DNA of 64,000 bases, taken from Phycisphaera sp. Lineage in GTDB: Bacteria; Planctomycetota; Phycisphaerae; Phycisphaerales; Zrk34. The DNA is taken from contig WGMA01000002.1 in the NCBI GenBank assembly GCA_016125285.1, positions 83,862 to 147,861 of the forward strand. Direction: 5' to 3'. Below are positions 1 through 6,791 of the stretch, in pieces (within the stretch, counting starts at the first letter, position 1; each line of letters starts with the position of its first letter). A model generated the notes under the pieces. The model had not been told where the DNA came from, made no database searches, and saw only the letters and a program-made list of their open reading frames with translations. Position numbers and translations under genes: made by a program.

Positions 1-258
1 GCCGGTCAGCAGCAGCGTCATCGCCGCCGCGTAACCCACGACGTTCCACACGGGCGACCCCGGCTGCACGATCGCGGTCCGCGCCCACGCGCGACGCGCC
101 AGCAGAAACGCGCCGAGGATCGACAGCGGAAAGAACTGGTAGTAGGGCGAACGCCACAGCCCCATGAGGTACAGCGCGATCAGCGGCGCGTGCGCCAGCA
201 GCACCATACCGAACACCCCGACCCACGCGCCGCGCGTACCGGCCGCCGGTGCGTTCAT
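1..258 (-). CDS. Exosortase-like membrane protein, N-terminal fragment
   Basis: Only the first 86 residues are present; the gene runs off the left edge. They show two hydrophobic segments with the motif WRSPYYQFFPL between them. A Tyr-Gln-Phe-Phe-Pro stretch after the first membrane helix is typical, as I recall, of planctomycete exosortase/archaeosortase proteins, membrane peptidases that process PEP-CTERM-like surface proteins. The catalytic Cys, Arg and His lie beyond the window, so activity cannot be judged. The ATG at 258 is preceded by CAGGGG, placed rather close; an in-frame TTG lies 13 codons upstream. Another multi-pass membrane protein is the alternative. Confidence 0.55.
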   Translation of the reverse strand, partial: MNAPAAGTRGAWVGVFGMVLLAHAPLIALYLMGLWRSPYYQFFPLSILGAFLLARRAWARTAIVQPGSPVWNVVGYAAAMTLLLTG

Positions 259-462
259 CCCCTGGTTGTCATCGCTGTCGCGTGACGTCGTATCCAATTC
301 TGAGTTCTCCCCCCAAATGGGATCACTACAAGCTTATCCAAATTATGACTGCACCCGCAGCGAGTCAATGGCTTTAGCGCATCATATTGATAGTCATCGG
401 ATTATGCTGACGGCGAACGCCGCCGGAGGCTCCGGCGATGCCCCGACGGCGTCGAACTGCAA

Positions 463-535
463 TAGCCCCGGCAGGATTTGAACCTGCGACCAAGCGATTA
501 TGAGTCGCGTGCTCTGACCGCTGAGCTACGGGGCC
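463..535 (-). tRNA. tRNA-Ile(CAT), lysidine-type isoleucine tRNA
   Basis: A 73-nt cloverleaf folds on the minus strand: 7-bp acceptor with a terminal G-U pair, 4-bp D stem, anticodon loop CTCATAA and a 5-bp T stem. CAT could be Met or Ile2. The anticodon arm and variable loop closely match the E. coli minor isoleucine tRNA rather than elongator Met, so Ile2, read as AUA after lysidine modification, is preferred. CCA is not encoded. The roughly 200 bases between it and the exosortase fragment include an AT-rich patch near 320-410 in which I see no gene. Confidence 0.85.
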
Positions 536-618
536 GGTCGTGTCTCTGTGTGATTATGGCCGCTCGGCGACGCTCCCGCCACAAGCGGCGGATCATTCCG
601 TGACCACGTGTTGCCGCG

Positions 619-1308
619 TCACCCGCCGCGCGACCCGTCGCGGTGCAGCATCGCCGGTCGCCACGTCCGCCCCGACCGACGCAGCAACGCCAGCACCACC
701 CACGCCACCGTCAGGCAGCTGAACGTCACCAACGCCCCGAAGTCCGCCTCGACCGTCACGTCCGGCCCGTGGTTCACGCCGAAGTCCGTCCCCACCAGCA
801 CCGCGTGCGCCAGCACCACGAACAGCATCACGTACACCAGGCTGTGCACCCGTTTCCACTTCCGCCCGCCCATCTTCTTCACCGACGCGTCGCGGCTCGT
901 GAACCCCAGCACCAGCATGATCGCCATCGCCGCCGTGCCCAGCACCAGGCCGATCACCCACATCGCGCCCGGCGTGTAGAACTCATGCCAGTCCCGCCGC
1001 AGCACCGACCAGTCATAACACGTCACGTGCGCCAGCGCGTTGAGCAACGCCATCACGCCCACCGCACGACGCCCGTACATCAGCGTCGGCCGCAGCGGCA
1101 GCCCCGGCACCACCATCGTCAGCGGCCCGATCAGCATCGCCGCGATCAGCCACCCCAGCGCCCACAGCCCGTACAACTGCCGCGCCGTCACCAACTGCAC
1201 GCCGCGATTGTCGCTGTCCATCAGCGCCACGATCGCCACCGCCGCCATCGCGACGAGCCCCGCCGCGTAAACAATCCCGCGCGCCGATCGCATGTGCCAG
1301 GGTTTCAT
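619..1308 (-). CDS. Ferric reductase-like transmembrane protein
   Basis: This 229-residue protein has about six hydrophobic helices. Histidines in helices (NALAHVTCYDW, KRVHSLVYVM and VVLAHAVLVG) are spaced like the b-type haem ligands of the ferric reductase-like domain shared by NADPH oxidases, FRE reductases and the MsrQ subunit. It has no FAD or NAD domain, so it would be a haem membrane subunit passing electrons to a partner. No MsrP-like gene is adjacent, so MsrQ is not claimed. The ATG at 1308 has only a weak ribosome site. Confidence 0.65.
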   Translation of the reverse strand: MKPWHMRSARGIVYAAGLVAMAAVAIVALMDSDNRGVQLVTARQLYGLWALGWLIAAMLIGPLTMVVPGLPLRPTLMYGRRAVGVMALLNALAHVTCYDWSVLRRDWHEFYTPGAMWVIGLVLGTAAMAIMLVLGFTSRDASVKKMGGRKWKRVHSLVYVMLFVVLAHAVLVGTDFGVNHGPDVTVEADFGALVTFSCLTVAWVVLALLRRSGRTWRPAMLHRDGSRGG

Positions 1309-1362
1309 GGCTCGATCATCCGGTGTGTGGTGTGAGATTGGTGCGACGTCGCACGGAATTCG

Positions 1363-1782
1363 TCAGAGGAACAGCGATGGCTCAACACGAAAACGATCGG
1401 CGAGCACCTTGATGTGCGCCTTGCTCAGCTCACGCTCGCCGCGGAGGATTTTGGAGCCCAGCGAGCGATTGCCCAGCAGTTCACCGAGGTCGGAGCGGTT
1501 CATGCCATTCTCCTCCATGAGGAACGCCAACGCGTCCACGGGCGTCATCTTCTCGAACGCGTCGACGTGGTGCTTCGCCTCGTAGTCGCGGATGAGCACC
1601 GACCACGTGCGACGGTACGTCTTCTGCCCGACGGACGGCTTGGGGATCGACGTCAGCGCGTTCATCAACTCCATCGCGTTGTCGTACGCCACCCGATCGG
1701 TAATGACCATTGGCGGCCGATAAGCGACGAGGTCGTGGTACGATCGGGGCAGCTTCTTTGCAGTGTTCAGCGTGGTTGCCAT
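1363..1782 (-). CDS. higA: HigA-family antitoxin, helix-turn-helix
   Basis: The product has 139 residues. The C-terminal third carries an HTH of the HigA/Xre type (MNRSDLGELLGNRSLGSKIL), and the N-terminal part is the segment that in this family wraps the toxin. The ATG at 1782 is chosen because GGGAGAG lies just upstream and because the next upstream candidate would lie inside higB. It starts 11 nt after higB, in the toxin-first order typical of HigBA. It should neutralise HigB and repress the shared promoter at 2112-2140. Confidence 0.88.
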   Translation of the reverse strand: MATTLNTAKKLPRSYHDLVAYRPPMVITDRVAYDNAMELMNALTSIPKPSVGQKTYRRTWSVLIRDYEAKHHVDAFEKMTPVDALAFLMEENGMNRSDLGELLGNRSLGSKILRGERELSKAHIKVLADRFRVEPSLFL

Positions 1783-1793
1783 CGTCTCTCCCG

Positions 1794-2102
1794 TCAGAGG
1801 GCGTCTTTCCATGTGTCCTTGTCGTACTCGGCGTGAGTCATGATCGCCTTGACGATCAGCTCTTGCTCTTCGTAATCAATCAACGCGACGAGCCGGTGAT
1901 TGTTCCCGCCGATGTTGAACACCGTCACGGTCACGCCGCTGGCGACCCGCACGGCATCGGCGCTCCTGAACGTGTTGCGGACGTCCATCATGCTGGACCA
2001 CGCGGCCGCCTCCGCCACCTGGAGCCAGCGGGCCATCGGCGATCGAGCGTTGGCGTGTTCGTCGGCGTAGTCGCTCAAGATGCCCCGGCCAATGACTTCC
2101 AC
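1794..2102 (-). CDS. higB: HigB-type mRNA interferase toxin
   Basis: The 102-residue protein matches the HigB toxin family: an N-terminal MEVIGRG strand, a central FNIGGNNHRLVALIDYEEQ block and a C-terminal THAEYDK. HigB toxins are RelE-like ribosome-dependent endoribonucleases that cleave mRNA during translation. Translation must begin at the GTG at 2102, because an in-frame stop lies seven codons upstream and the family N-terminus aligns there. No Shine-Dalgarno fits, since the start codon sits at the edge of the promoter/operator, so the mRNA appears leaderless. higA follows 11 nt downstream. Confidence 0.9.
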   Translation of the reverse strand: MEVIGRGILSDYADEHANARSPMARWLQVAEAAAWSSMMDVRNTFRSADAVRVASGVTVTVFNIGGNNHRLVALIDYEEQELIVKAIMTHAEYDKDTWKDAL

Positions 2103-2140
2103 GATGAGTACATTATGTACTCATCGCCGGCGATTGTCAA
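2102..2140 (-). promoter_or_regulatory. higBA promoter with palindromic operator
   Basis: Reading leftward there is a perfect -35 TTGACA (2140-2135), a 17-bp spacer and a -10 CATAAT (2117-2112). A perfect inverted repeat with 12-bp arms CGATGAGTACAT (2102-2113) and its complement (2115-2126), separated by one base, covers the -10 and touches the toxin start codon. Bound HigA would block polymerase. The distance from the -10 to the GTG leaves essentially no untranslated leader. Confidence 0.85.
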
Positions 2141-2168
2141 ACGCCAAAGTGCTGGATGTGTCTGGTTG

Positions 2169-2942
2169 TCAGGCGTCCGACGGTTCGCCGAACGCCGCGT
2201 CAACCAGCCGCTGAAGAACCGACGCCGAGGCGCGCAGCGCGTGGTCGACGCGTGACGACGCCGGGGTTGCGTCGGGATTCACCTCGACGGTCATCGGTTT
2301 GCCCGCGATCGCCGCGTCGATCAGACCCGCGGCGGGGTATACCACCGCGCTGGTGCCCACCGTGAAGAACAGGTCGCACGACCCGGCCTCGTTGCGGCCC
2401 TGCGACAGCTGCACCATCGGCAGCGACTCGCCGAACCACACGACGCCCGGCCGCCGCGCGCCGCCGCAGTCGCACAGAGGCGGGTACGACGCGAACGGCT
2501 CGCCGCCGACGTCCTGCGACTTGCTGCAAGACACGCAACGCCACTCGAACAGCGTGCCGTGCAACTCGAGCACGCGTTGGCTGCCGGCACGTTGATGCAG
2601 CCGGTCGACGTTCTGCGTCACGAGCGTGAACTTCCCGCCGCGCGCCAGCACGTGCTTCTCCATCTCGACGAGCGCGACGTGTCCGGCGTTGGGCTGACAG
2701 CTCCAACACTTCTCCCGTCGCCAGTCGTACCAGCGTGTGACGAGTTCCGGGTCGGCGGCGAACGCCTCGGGCGTGGCCAGTTGCATCGGGTCGAACTTCG
2801 CCCACAGCCCGGTCATCGCGTCGCGAAACGTGGGGATGCCACTCTCCGCCGACGTGCCGGCCCCGCTGAGGACCACGACGTGATTCGCGGCGCGCAGGCG
2901 CTCGACAATCGGCCACTTGATGTCGGGTTCGCGGTCGTTCAC
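2169..2942 (-). CDS. cobB: NAD-dependent protein deacylase, sirtuin (CobB/SIRT5-like)
   Basis: The product has 257 residues. NAD-binding GAGTSAESGIPTFR is at 27-40, TQNVDRLH at 109-116, catalytic His in ELHG at 128, and four zinc cysteines at about 136, 139, 157 and 159. Tyr72 and Arg75 (WYDWRRE) match the Y-x-x-R pair that lets class III sirtuins such as CobB and SIRT5 accept succinyl-lysine, so desuccinylation is likely besides deacetylation. The GTG at 2942 is chosen because GAGGA lies upstream; the longer open frame to 3035 reads through a repeat and is not protein-like. Confidence 0.92.
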   Translation of the reverse strand: MNDREPDIKWPIVERLRAANHVVVLSGAGTSAESGIPTFRDAMTGLWAKFDPMQLATPEAFAADPELVTRWYDWRREKCWSCQPNAGHVALVEMEKHVLARGGKFTLVTQNVDRLHQRAGSQRVLELHGTLFEWRCVSCSKSQDVGGEPFASYPPLCDCGGARRPGVVWFGESLPMVQLSQGRNEAGSCDLFFTVGTSAVVYPAAGLIDAAIAGKPMTVEVNPDATPASSRVDHALRASASVLQRLVDAAFGEPSDA

Positions 2943-2961
2943 GCGAAATCCTCTGTTGCAC

Positions 2962-3094
2962 TCCCTCTCCCTGGAAGGGAGAGGGTTGGGGTGAGGGTCG
3001 AGCCATCGAACACGGCGCCTGCTTTGCAAATCCATGCCGTGTTCGATGATCCATCCCCCTCACCCAGCCTCTCCCCCACTTGGGGGAGAGGGGT
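2962..3094. repeat. Head-to-head pair of palindromic repeat elements
   Basis: Two copies of one element face each other. Each has a short hairpin (CCCTCTCCC...GGGAGAGGG) followed by GGGGTGAGGG and a tail containing TCGAACACGGC. The tails point at each other, so 3003-3016 and 3036-3049 are also complementary. A third copy lies at 62976-63025. The second copy supplies the last codons and stop of truB, and the first lies just upstream of the sirtuin start. No transposase or target duplication was seen. Confidence 0.85.
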
Positions 3095-3806
3095 TTTTCG
3101 TCCCCGGCGTCGGCACGACGTCATTATCCGTGATTGGCTCGGCGATGTCGTCCAGCGGCGTGGCCATGTCGATCGTGTATTCGCCGATCGCCGTGCGGCG
3201 CAGCGCGGTCAGGTAGCCGCCCGTGCCGAGCGCCTCGCCGATCTGGCGCGCCAGCGAGCGGATGTACGTGCCCTTGCCGCAGGTGATGCGCAGGTCGAGC
3301 ATCGGCCAGTCGTAGCGCAGCAGGTCGATGCGGTCGATGCGGACGGGGCGCTTGGGCAGCTCGATGTCGGAGCCCTGACGCGCGAGCTTGTAGGCGCGCT
3401 GGCCGTTGACCTTGATCGCCGAGTACAGCGGCGGCGCCTGCTGGATGTCGCCGGTGAGGTCGTCGAGCGCGGCGCGCACGTCGGCCTCGCTCGGCGGGGC
3501 GGCGATGTCAACCGGCTCGCGCTCGCCCTCGGCGTCGTCGGTGTTCGTGAACGCCGAGAGATCCACCGTCGTCTCGTACACCTTCGTCTGCCCCATCAAC
3601 TGATCGACGGCCTTGGTCGCGTTGCCGAGACAGACGATCAGCACGCCGGTCGCCAGCGGGTCGAGCGTGCCCGCGTGACCGGTTTTGCAGTTGCCGGCCC
3701 GACGTCGCACGACGCGGCAGACGTCCATGGACGTGACGCCGAGCGGCTTGTCGACGATGAGCAGACCGTGGAGCGTGGTGTTGTCGTAGCGGACGCGTCG
3801 TCCCAT
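3060..3806 (-). CDS. truB: tRNA pseudouridine(55) synthase
   Basis: TruB converts U55 of tRNAs to pseudouridine. The 248-residue protein has the motif GHAGTLDPLATGVL, whose Asp49 is the catalytic residue, and PPLYSAIKVNGQRAYKLAR and GKGTYIRSLARQIG further on. It lacks a C-terminal PUA domain, as shorter TruB proteins do. The ATG at 3806 follows GAAGG and matches the family N-terminus. The last dozen or so codons (KNPSPPSGGEAG) and the TGA stop lie within the palindromic repeat at 3036-3094, so the native C-terminus seems to have been replaced by repeat sequence. Confidence 0.93.
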   Translation of the reverse strand: MGRRVRYDNTTLHGLLIVDKPLGVTSMDVCRVVRRRAGNCKTGHAGTLDPLATGVLIVCLGNATKAVDQLMGQTKVYETTVDLSAFTNTDDAEGEREPVDIAAPPSEADVRAALDDLTGDIQQAPPLYSAIKVNGQRAYKLARQGSDIELPKRPVRIDRIDLLRYDWPMLDLRITCGKGTYIRSLARQIGEALGTGGYLTALRRTAIGEYTIDMATPLDDIAEPITDNDVVPTPGTKNPSPPSGGEAG

Positions 3807-3945
3807 GCGTATCGCCTTCGCGCGTGTGTGACATCCGTGCCGCGCGGCGGGCGCAGCGGGGGTCGCTTTACATCCGGACATTATGGCATAGGATATGGCG
3901 GCGCGGGACGGCCCGCGGGCCGCCTCGGCGAAGGCCGAAGGTATT

Positions 3946-4032
3946 GGAGCGGTGTCCGAGCGGCTGAAGGAACACGACTGGAAATCGTGTGTACGGGCAA
4001 CCGTACCGAGGGTTCGAATCCCTCCCGCTCCG
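3946..4032 (+). tRNA. tRNA-Ser(GGA)
   Basis: An 87-nt class II tRNA: acceptor GGAGCGG pairs with CCGCTCC, the anticodon loop is CTGGAAA with anticodon GGA, and the long variable arm is GTACGGGCAACCGTAC. CCA is not encoded. It lies between truB (opposite strand) and a structured intergenic element. Confidence 0.95.
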
Positions 4033-4040
4033 TTTTGCTT

Positions 4041-4127
4041 CCCAGCAGGGCGAAGCGTGATGCATGGCGGTCGGCTAATCCAGAGTCGACCGCCGTTTGT
4101 GTCACGCGGAGGCGCACGCCTGCTGGG
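4041..4127 (+). other. Nested long hairpin, candidate structured RNA element
   Basis: Three collinear stems nest here: CCCAGCAGG (4041-4049) with CCTGCTGGG (4119-4127), GCGTGA (4055-4060) with TCACGC (4102-4107), and GGCGGTCG (4066-4073) with CGACCGCC (4087-4094). All pairs are Watson-Crick. No T-run follows, so it is not a standard terminator of tRNA-Ser. It could be a 3' processing element, a small RNA or part of a repeat. Strand is assumed from the flanking genes. Confidence 0.4.
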
Positions 4128-4189
4128 GGGTGTTTCCGGCGAGAGTCAGCGTGCGACAGGGCGGCGACACGCCGCGTTTGGTGTCCGCT

Positions 4190-4218
4190 GGTTTTTTCGC
4201 CCGACGTGGTGCTATACT
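4190..4218 (+). promoter_or_regulatory. Candidate promoter of the discoidin-like protein
   Basis: A good -10 TATACT lies at 4213-4218 with a weak T-rich -35 region (TGGTTTTTT) about 17 bp upstream. It would give a leader of about 100 nt before the ribosome site at 4308-4313. Confidence 0.4.
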
Positions 4219-4320
4219 TTTACCCCGATTTCGGACGGCGAGGGACTCGCAAGCGGTGTGGTCCCACGCATTCCCCCACCGAACCCGACCGCACGACTTT
4301 TATTCGCAAGGAGTAGACCG

Positions 4321-5196
4321 ATTAACGAGCAGAATACGAATACCGAGGAGCAGGGCGGCGGCGCCGGCTCAGTCTTTGTTGTGATCCTGGGCATAGTGGT
4401 GATCCTCGCCGCGGTGATGCTCTTCATGAACGTCGACTCGAAGGGCACCGACGAAGGCGCCAAGCCCGAGGGCGGCACGACCGTCGCCGCCACCGCGCCC
4501 GCGTCCACCGAGCCGGCCACGACCGAGCCCGCGACGACGGAGCCGGCCGCGACCGAGCCCGCCGCGACCGGTGGCGACTCCAAGGAAGAGATGGAAGTCC
4601 TCGAGCTCGACCTGCCGAACCCCGTCTTCGCCGGCACGCCGCAGAAGATCCCCGCGGGTGTCCGCATCGACAAGAAGCGCCACGGCAAGGAGCGCCCGCC
4701 GTACTTCGTGCCCAAGGGCCTGAACCTCAAGAACGTCGCCGACGGCAAGGCGGTCACCTCCTCCGACGCCAACCCGATCATCGGCTCGCTCGACCTGGTC
4801 ACCGACGGCGACAAGGAAGCACTCGACGGTCGCTACGTCGAGCTCGCCCCCGGCAAGCAGTGGCTTCAGATCGACCTCGGCAAGGAGCAGGAGATCTGGG
4901 TCATCATGCTCTGGCACAACCACCTCGACCCCCGCGTCTACAAGGACGTCGTGGTGCAGATCTCCAACGATCCCGAGTTCAAGGACGGCGTGACCACCGT
5001 CTTCAACAACGACCACGACAACAGCTCCGGCTTCGGCGTCGGCGAGGACTACGAGTACTTCGAGCACGCCGAGGGCGAGCTCATCCCCGTCAAGGGCAAG
5101 ATGGCCCGCTACGTGCGTTGCTGGTCGAACGGCTCCACCGCCGACGATCAGAACCACTACACCGAGGTCGAGGTCTTCGCGAAGACCGGCGGCTGA
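4321..5196 (+). CDS. Membrane-anchored discoidin-like protein with apparent AUU start
   Basis: The 291-residue product has a short polar N-terminus, one membrane helix (VFVVILGIVVILAAVMLF, about residues 19-36), a Thr/Glu/Pro/Ala linker of repeated ATEPATTEP units, and a C-terminal beta domain like F5/8 type C (GKAVTSSD, KQWLQIDLG, IWVIMLWHNH, ARYVRCWSNG), which in relatives binds carbohydrate or other surface ligands. The start is inferred as ATT at 4321: AAGGAG (4308-4313) sits 7 nt upstream at ideal spacing and no ATG, GTG or TTG fits. The first in-frame GTG, at 4381, lacks a ribosome site and lies in the membrane helix. Ligand unknown. Confidence 0.75.
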   Translation: MNEQNTNTEEQGGGAGSVFVVILGIVVILAAVMLFMNVDSKGTDEGAKPEGGTTVAATAPASTEPATTEPATTEPAATEPAATGGDSKEEMEVLELDLPNPVFAGTPQKIPAGVRIDKKRHGKERPPYFVPKGLNLKNVADGKAVTSSDANPIIGSLDLVTDGDKEALDGRYVELAPGKQWLQIDLGKEQEIWVIMLWHNHLDPRVYKDVVVQISNDPEFKDGVTTVFNNDHDNSSGFGVGEDYEYFEHAEGELIPVKGKMARYVRCWSNGSTADDQNHYTEVEVFAKTGG

Positions 5197-5226
5197 TCGA
5201 CGCGGACTGCGCTTGAACGCACCAAG

Positions 5227-5255
5227 GCTCGGGGACGCAAGTCCCCGAGCTTTTT
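5227..5255 (+). terminator. Rho-independent terminator
   Basis: Perfect 10-bp stem GCTCGGGGAC/GTCCCCGAGC with a GCAA loop followed by TTTTT, 31 bases after the stop of the discoidin-like gene. Confidence 0.95.
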
Positions 5256-5304
5256 CGTGCGCGGATGACGTGTCGGCGGTGCGTGTCGAGTCGACGTGTC
5301 GGGC

Positions 5305-6387
5305 TTACGTGAGCGGCATCGCGCTGGCGCGAAGCAGCGTTTCGTGCACCGCTATGTCGTGATCGTGCGACCACGCGTAGTCCTTCTCGCCGCGCAGCAC
5401 CGCCGCGAGGTCGGTGAAGTCGCCGTCGTAACGGCCGCCCGTCTTGAACTTCACTTCCTGGTAACCCTTCTTGTAGTCGCCGCGCGGCTTGTCCAGCGCC
5501 AGCTGCACCACGCCGGACTCCAGCGGGCGGACGTCGATCGTGCCGTGGTCGCCGCAGATCGTGAACTGCCGCCGCTTGAACCCCTCGACCTCCACCAGCG
5601 ACGAGCGGATCGTCGCCGACGCCTTCGCGTAATCGAACACCGCCAGGCAGTTGTCCGCCAGCGTGTCTTTCTGCGGCTGGGTGTTGTGCACGTAAGGCGT
5701 CACCGCGTCCGGCTTGCCCATCGCGTACACCGCCGAGTCGATCAGGTGGCAGCCCAGTTCGAACATCGATCCGCCGGGGAACGCCGCGAGTTCCTTACGC
5801 GACCCGTCGCCGACCGCCTTGCTCATCACCGCGTGCAGCTCGAACGGCTCGCCGATCCACCCGTCGCGCAGCGCCTGCATCATGAACGTGAACGCCGGGT
5901 TGTAGCGCAGCATGTATCCCATCTGGATGATCAGCTTGCGATGTTGGGCCGACTCGTGCAGCGCGACGGTCGGCGGCAGCGTCGACCCCGCCGGCTTGTC
6001 GAGGTGGATGGGGAAGCCCGCGTCGATGCACCGCTGCGCCGTCGGCACGAGCTGCGCCACGTCGGTCTCCACCGCCACGGCCTGAAGGCCCTTCGTGTTG
6101 AACAGCTGTTCCTCGGTGATGAACGGCACGCCGTCGTAGGGCTTACGCGTGCTCATCGCCGCGGCGCGGCCCGCGTCGGGCTCGACGACGCCGACCAGCT
6201 CGTAGTCGTCGGCGAACTTGCGGATGGTCGACAGCTTGCCCGCCGCGTGCGCGTGTCCGGTGCCGATCTGACCGATCCTGATCCGCGGCTTGTCGGCGCG
6301 GGCGCGGCGCGCCGTCAGCGCCGCCGCGGTCAGCCCCAGCGTGCCGACGACAAACCGGCGACGCGACGGGTGCGATGCGATGTCCAT
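5305..6387 (-). CDS. Gfo/Idh/MocA-family oxidoreductase, Tat-exported
   Basis: The 360-residue protein starts with a Tat signal (SRRRFVVGTLGL then ARAD). A Rossmann NAD(P) fold follows (RIGQIGTGHAH) with the family HLDKPAG motif, in which the lysine is the usual substrate or cofactor contact, then a GGSMFELGCHLIDSAVY block in the C-terminal sheet domain. Such enzymes oxidise or epimerise sugars and cyclitols; the substrate cannot be told. GGAGG upstream of the ATG at 6387 supports the start. It is only distantly similar to the three tandem copies at 11.8-16.0 kb. Confidence 0.88.
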   Translation of the reverse strand: MDIASHPSRRRFVVGTLGLTAAALTARRARADKPRIRIGQIGTGHAHAAGKLSTIRKFADDYELVGVVEPDAGRAAAMSTRKPYDGVPFITEEQLFNTKGLQAVAVETDVAQLVPTAQRCIDAGFPIHLDKPAGSTLPPTVALHESAQHRKLIIQMGYMLRYNPAFTFMMQALRDGWIGEPFELHAVMSKAVGDGSRKELAAFPGGSMFELGCHLIDSAVYAMGKPDAVTPYVHNTQPQKDTLADNCLAVFDYAKASATIRSSLVEVEGFKRRQFTICGDHGTIDVRPLESGVVQLALDKPRGDYKKGYQEVKFKTGGRYDGDFTDLAAVLRGEKDYAWSHDHDIAVHETLLRASAMPLT

Positions 6388-6791
6388 GCGTGTGCCTCCG
6401 AGAGTTGGCTTGCGATGCCGTAGTTTACGGTGCCGACACGCGTGGGGCGCGCACGTCGTTGGCGCACGGCGGGGCGCGACGGAAAACCGGCATCGCGGCG
6501 ATCGACCGATTTCACGTCGGGGCGATCTCCGCGGCGGGACGGTCGGTGCGGCACTTACGACGGTCGCCGCGATAATTCGCGTTATTCGGCGTGAAATACG
6601 GGGATTCGATGGTCGATTTGCGGGTCCGCAATGGGAGCGGGCGGGTGTCGGAGGGGGCGAAACAGGGGCCGGGAGGGGCGCGAAAGGGGCGCTCGAGGGG
6701 CGCGATGGGGCGCTGAAATGTGACGGGAAACCGGCATCGAACGCCCGCGCGCGCACGGCGTGACACGCCGTGCGCGGCGGCGCGATCCCGC
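6388..6791. other. Gene-free intergenic region with G-rich tract
   Basis: No convincing coding region. The plus strand at about 6629-6715 carries many runs of three to five G separated by short spacers. GACGG(G)AAACCGGCATCG occurs twice (near 6478 and 6722). A perfect palindrome at 6750-6776 (arms of about 12 bp around GACA) lies just downstream of the leftward gene ending at 6792 but has no T-run. Confidence 0.6.

Noticed and set aside
463..535. Reading the CAT tRNA as elongator or initiator methionine tRNA
   Set aside because: The anticodon arm and variable loop follow the isoleucine-2 pattern, and initiator features (unpaired position 1-72, three G-C pairs in the anticodon stem) are absent.
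2943..3035. N-terminal extension of the sirtuin frame (DPHPNPLPSRERE)
   Set aside because: This is the translation of a palindromic repeat; a GTG with a good ribosome site at 2942 gives the normal sirtuin N-terminus.
3895..4320. Upstream continuation of the discoidin-like frame through tRNA-Ser
   Set aside because: It crosses a tRNA and the structured element, and its residues are not protein-like; the ribosome site at 4308 marks the real start.
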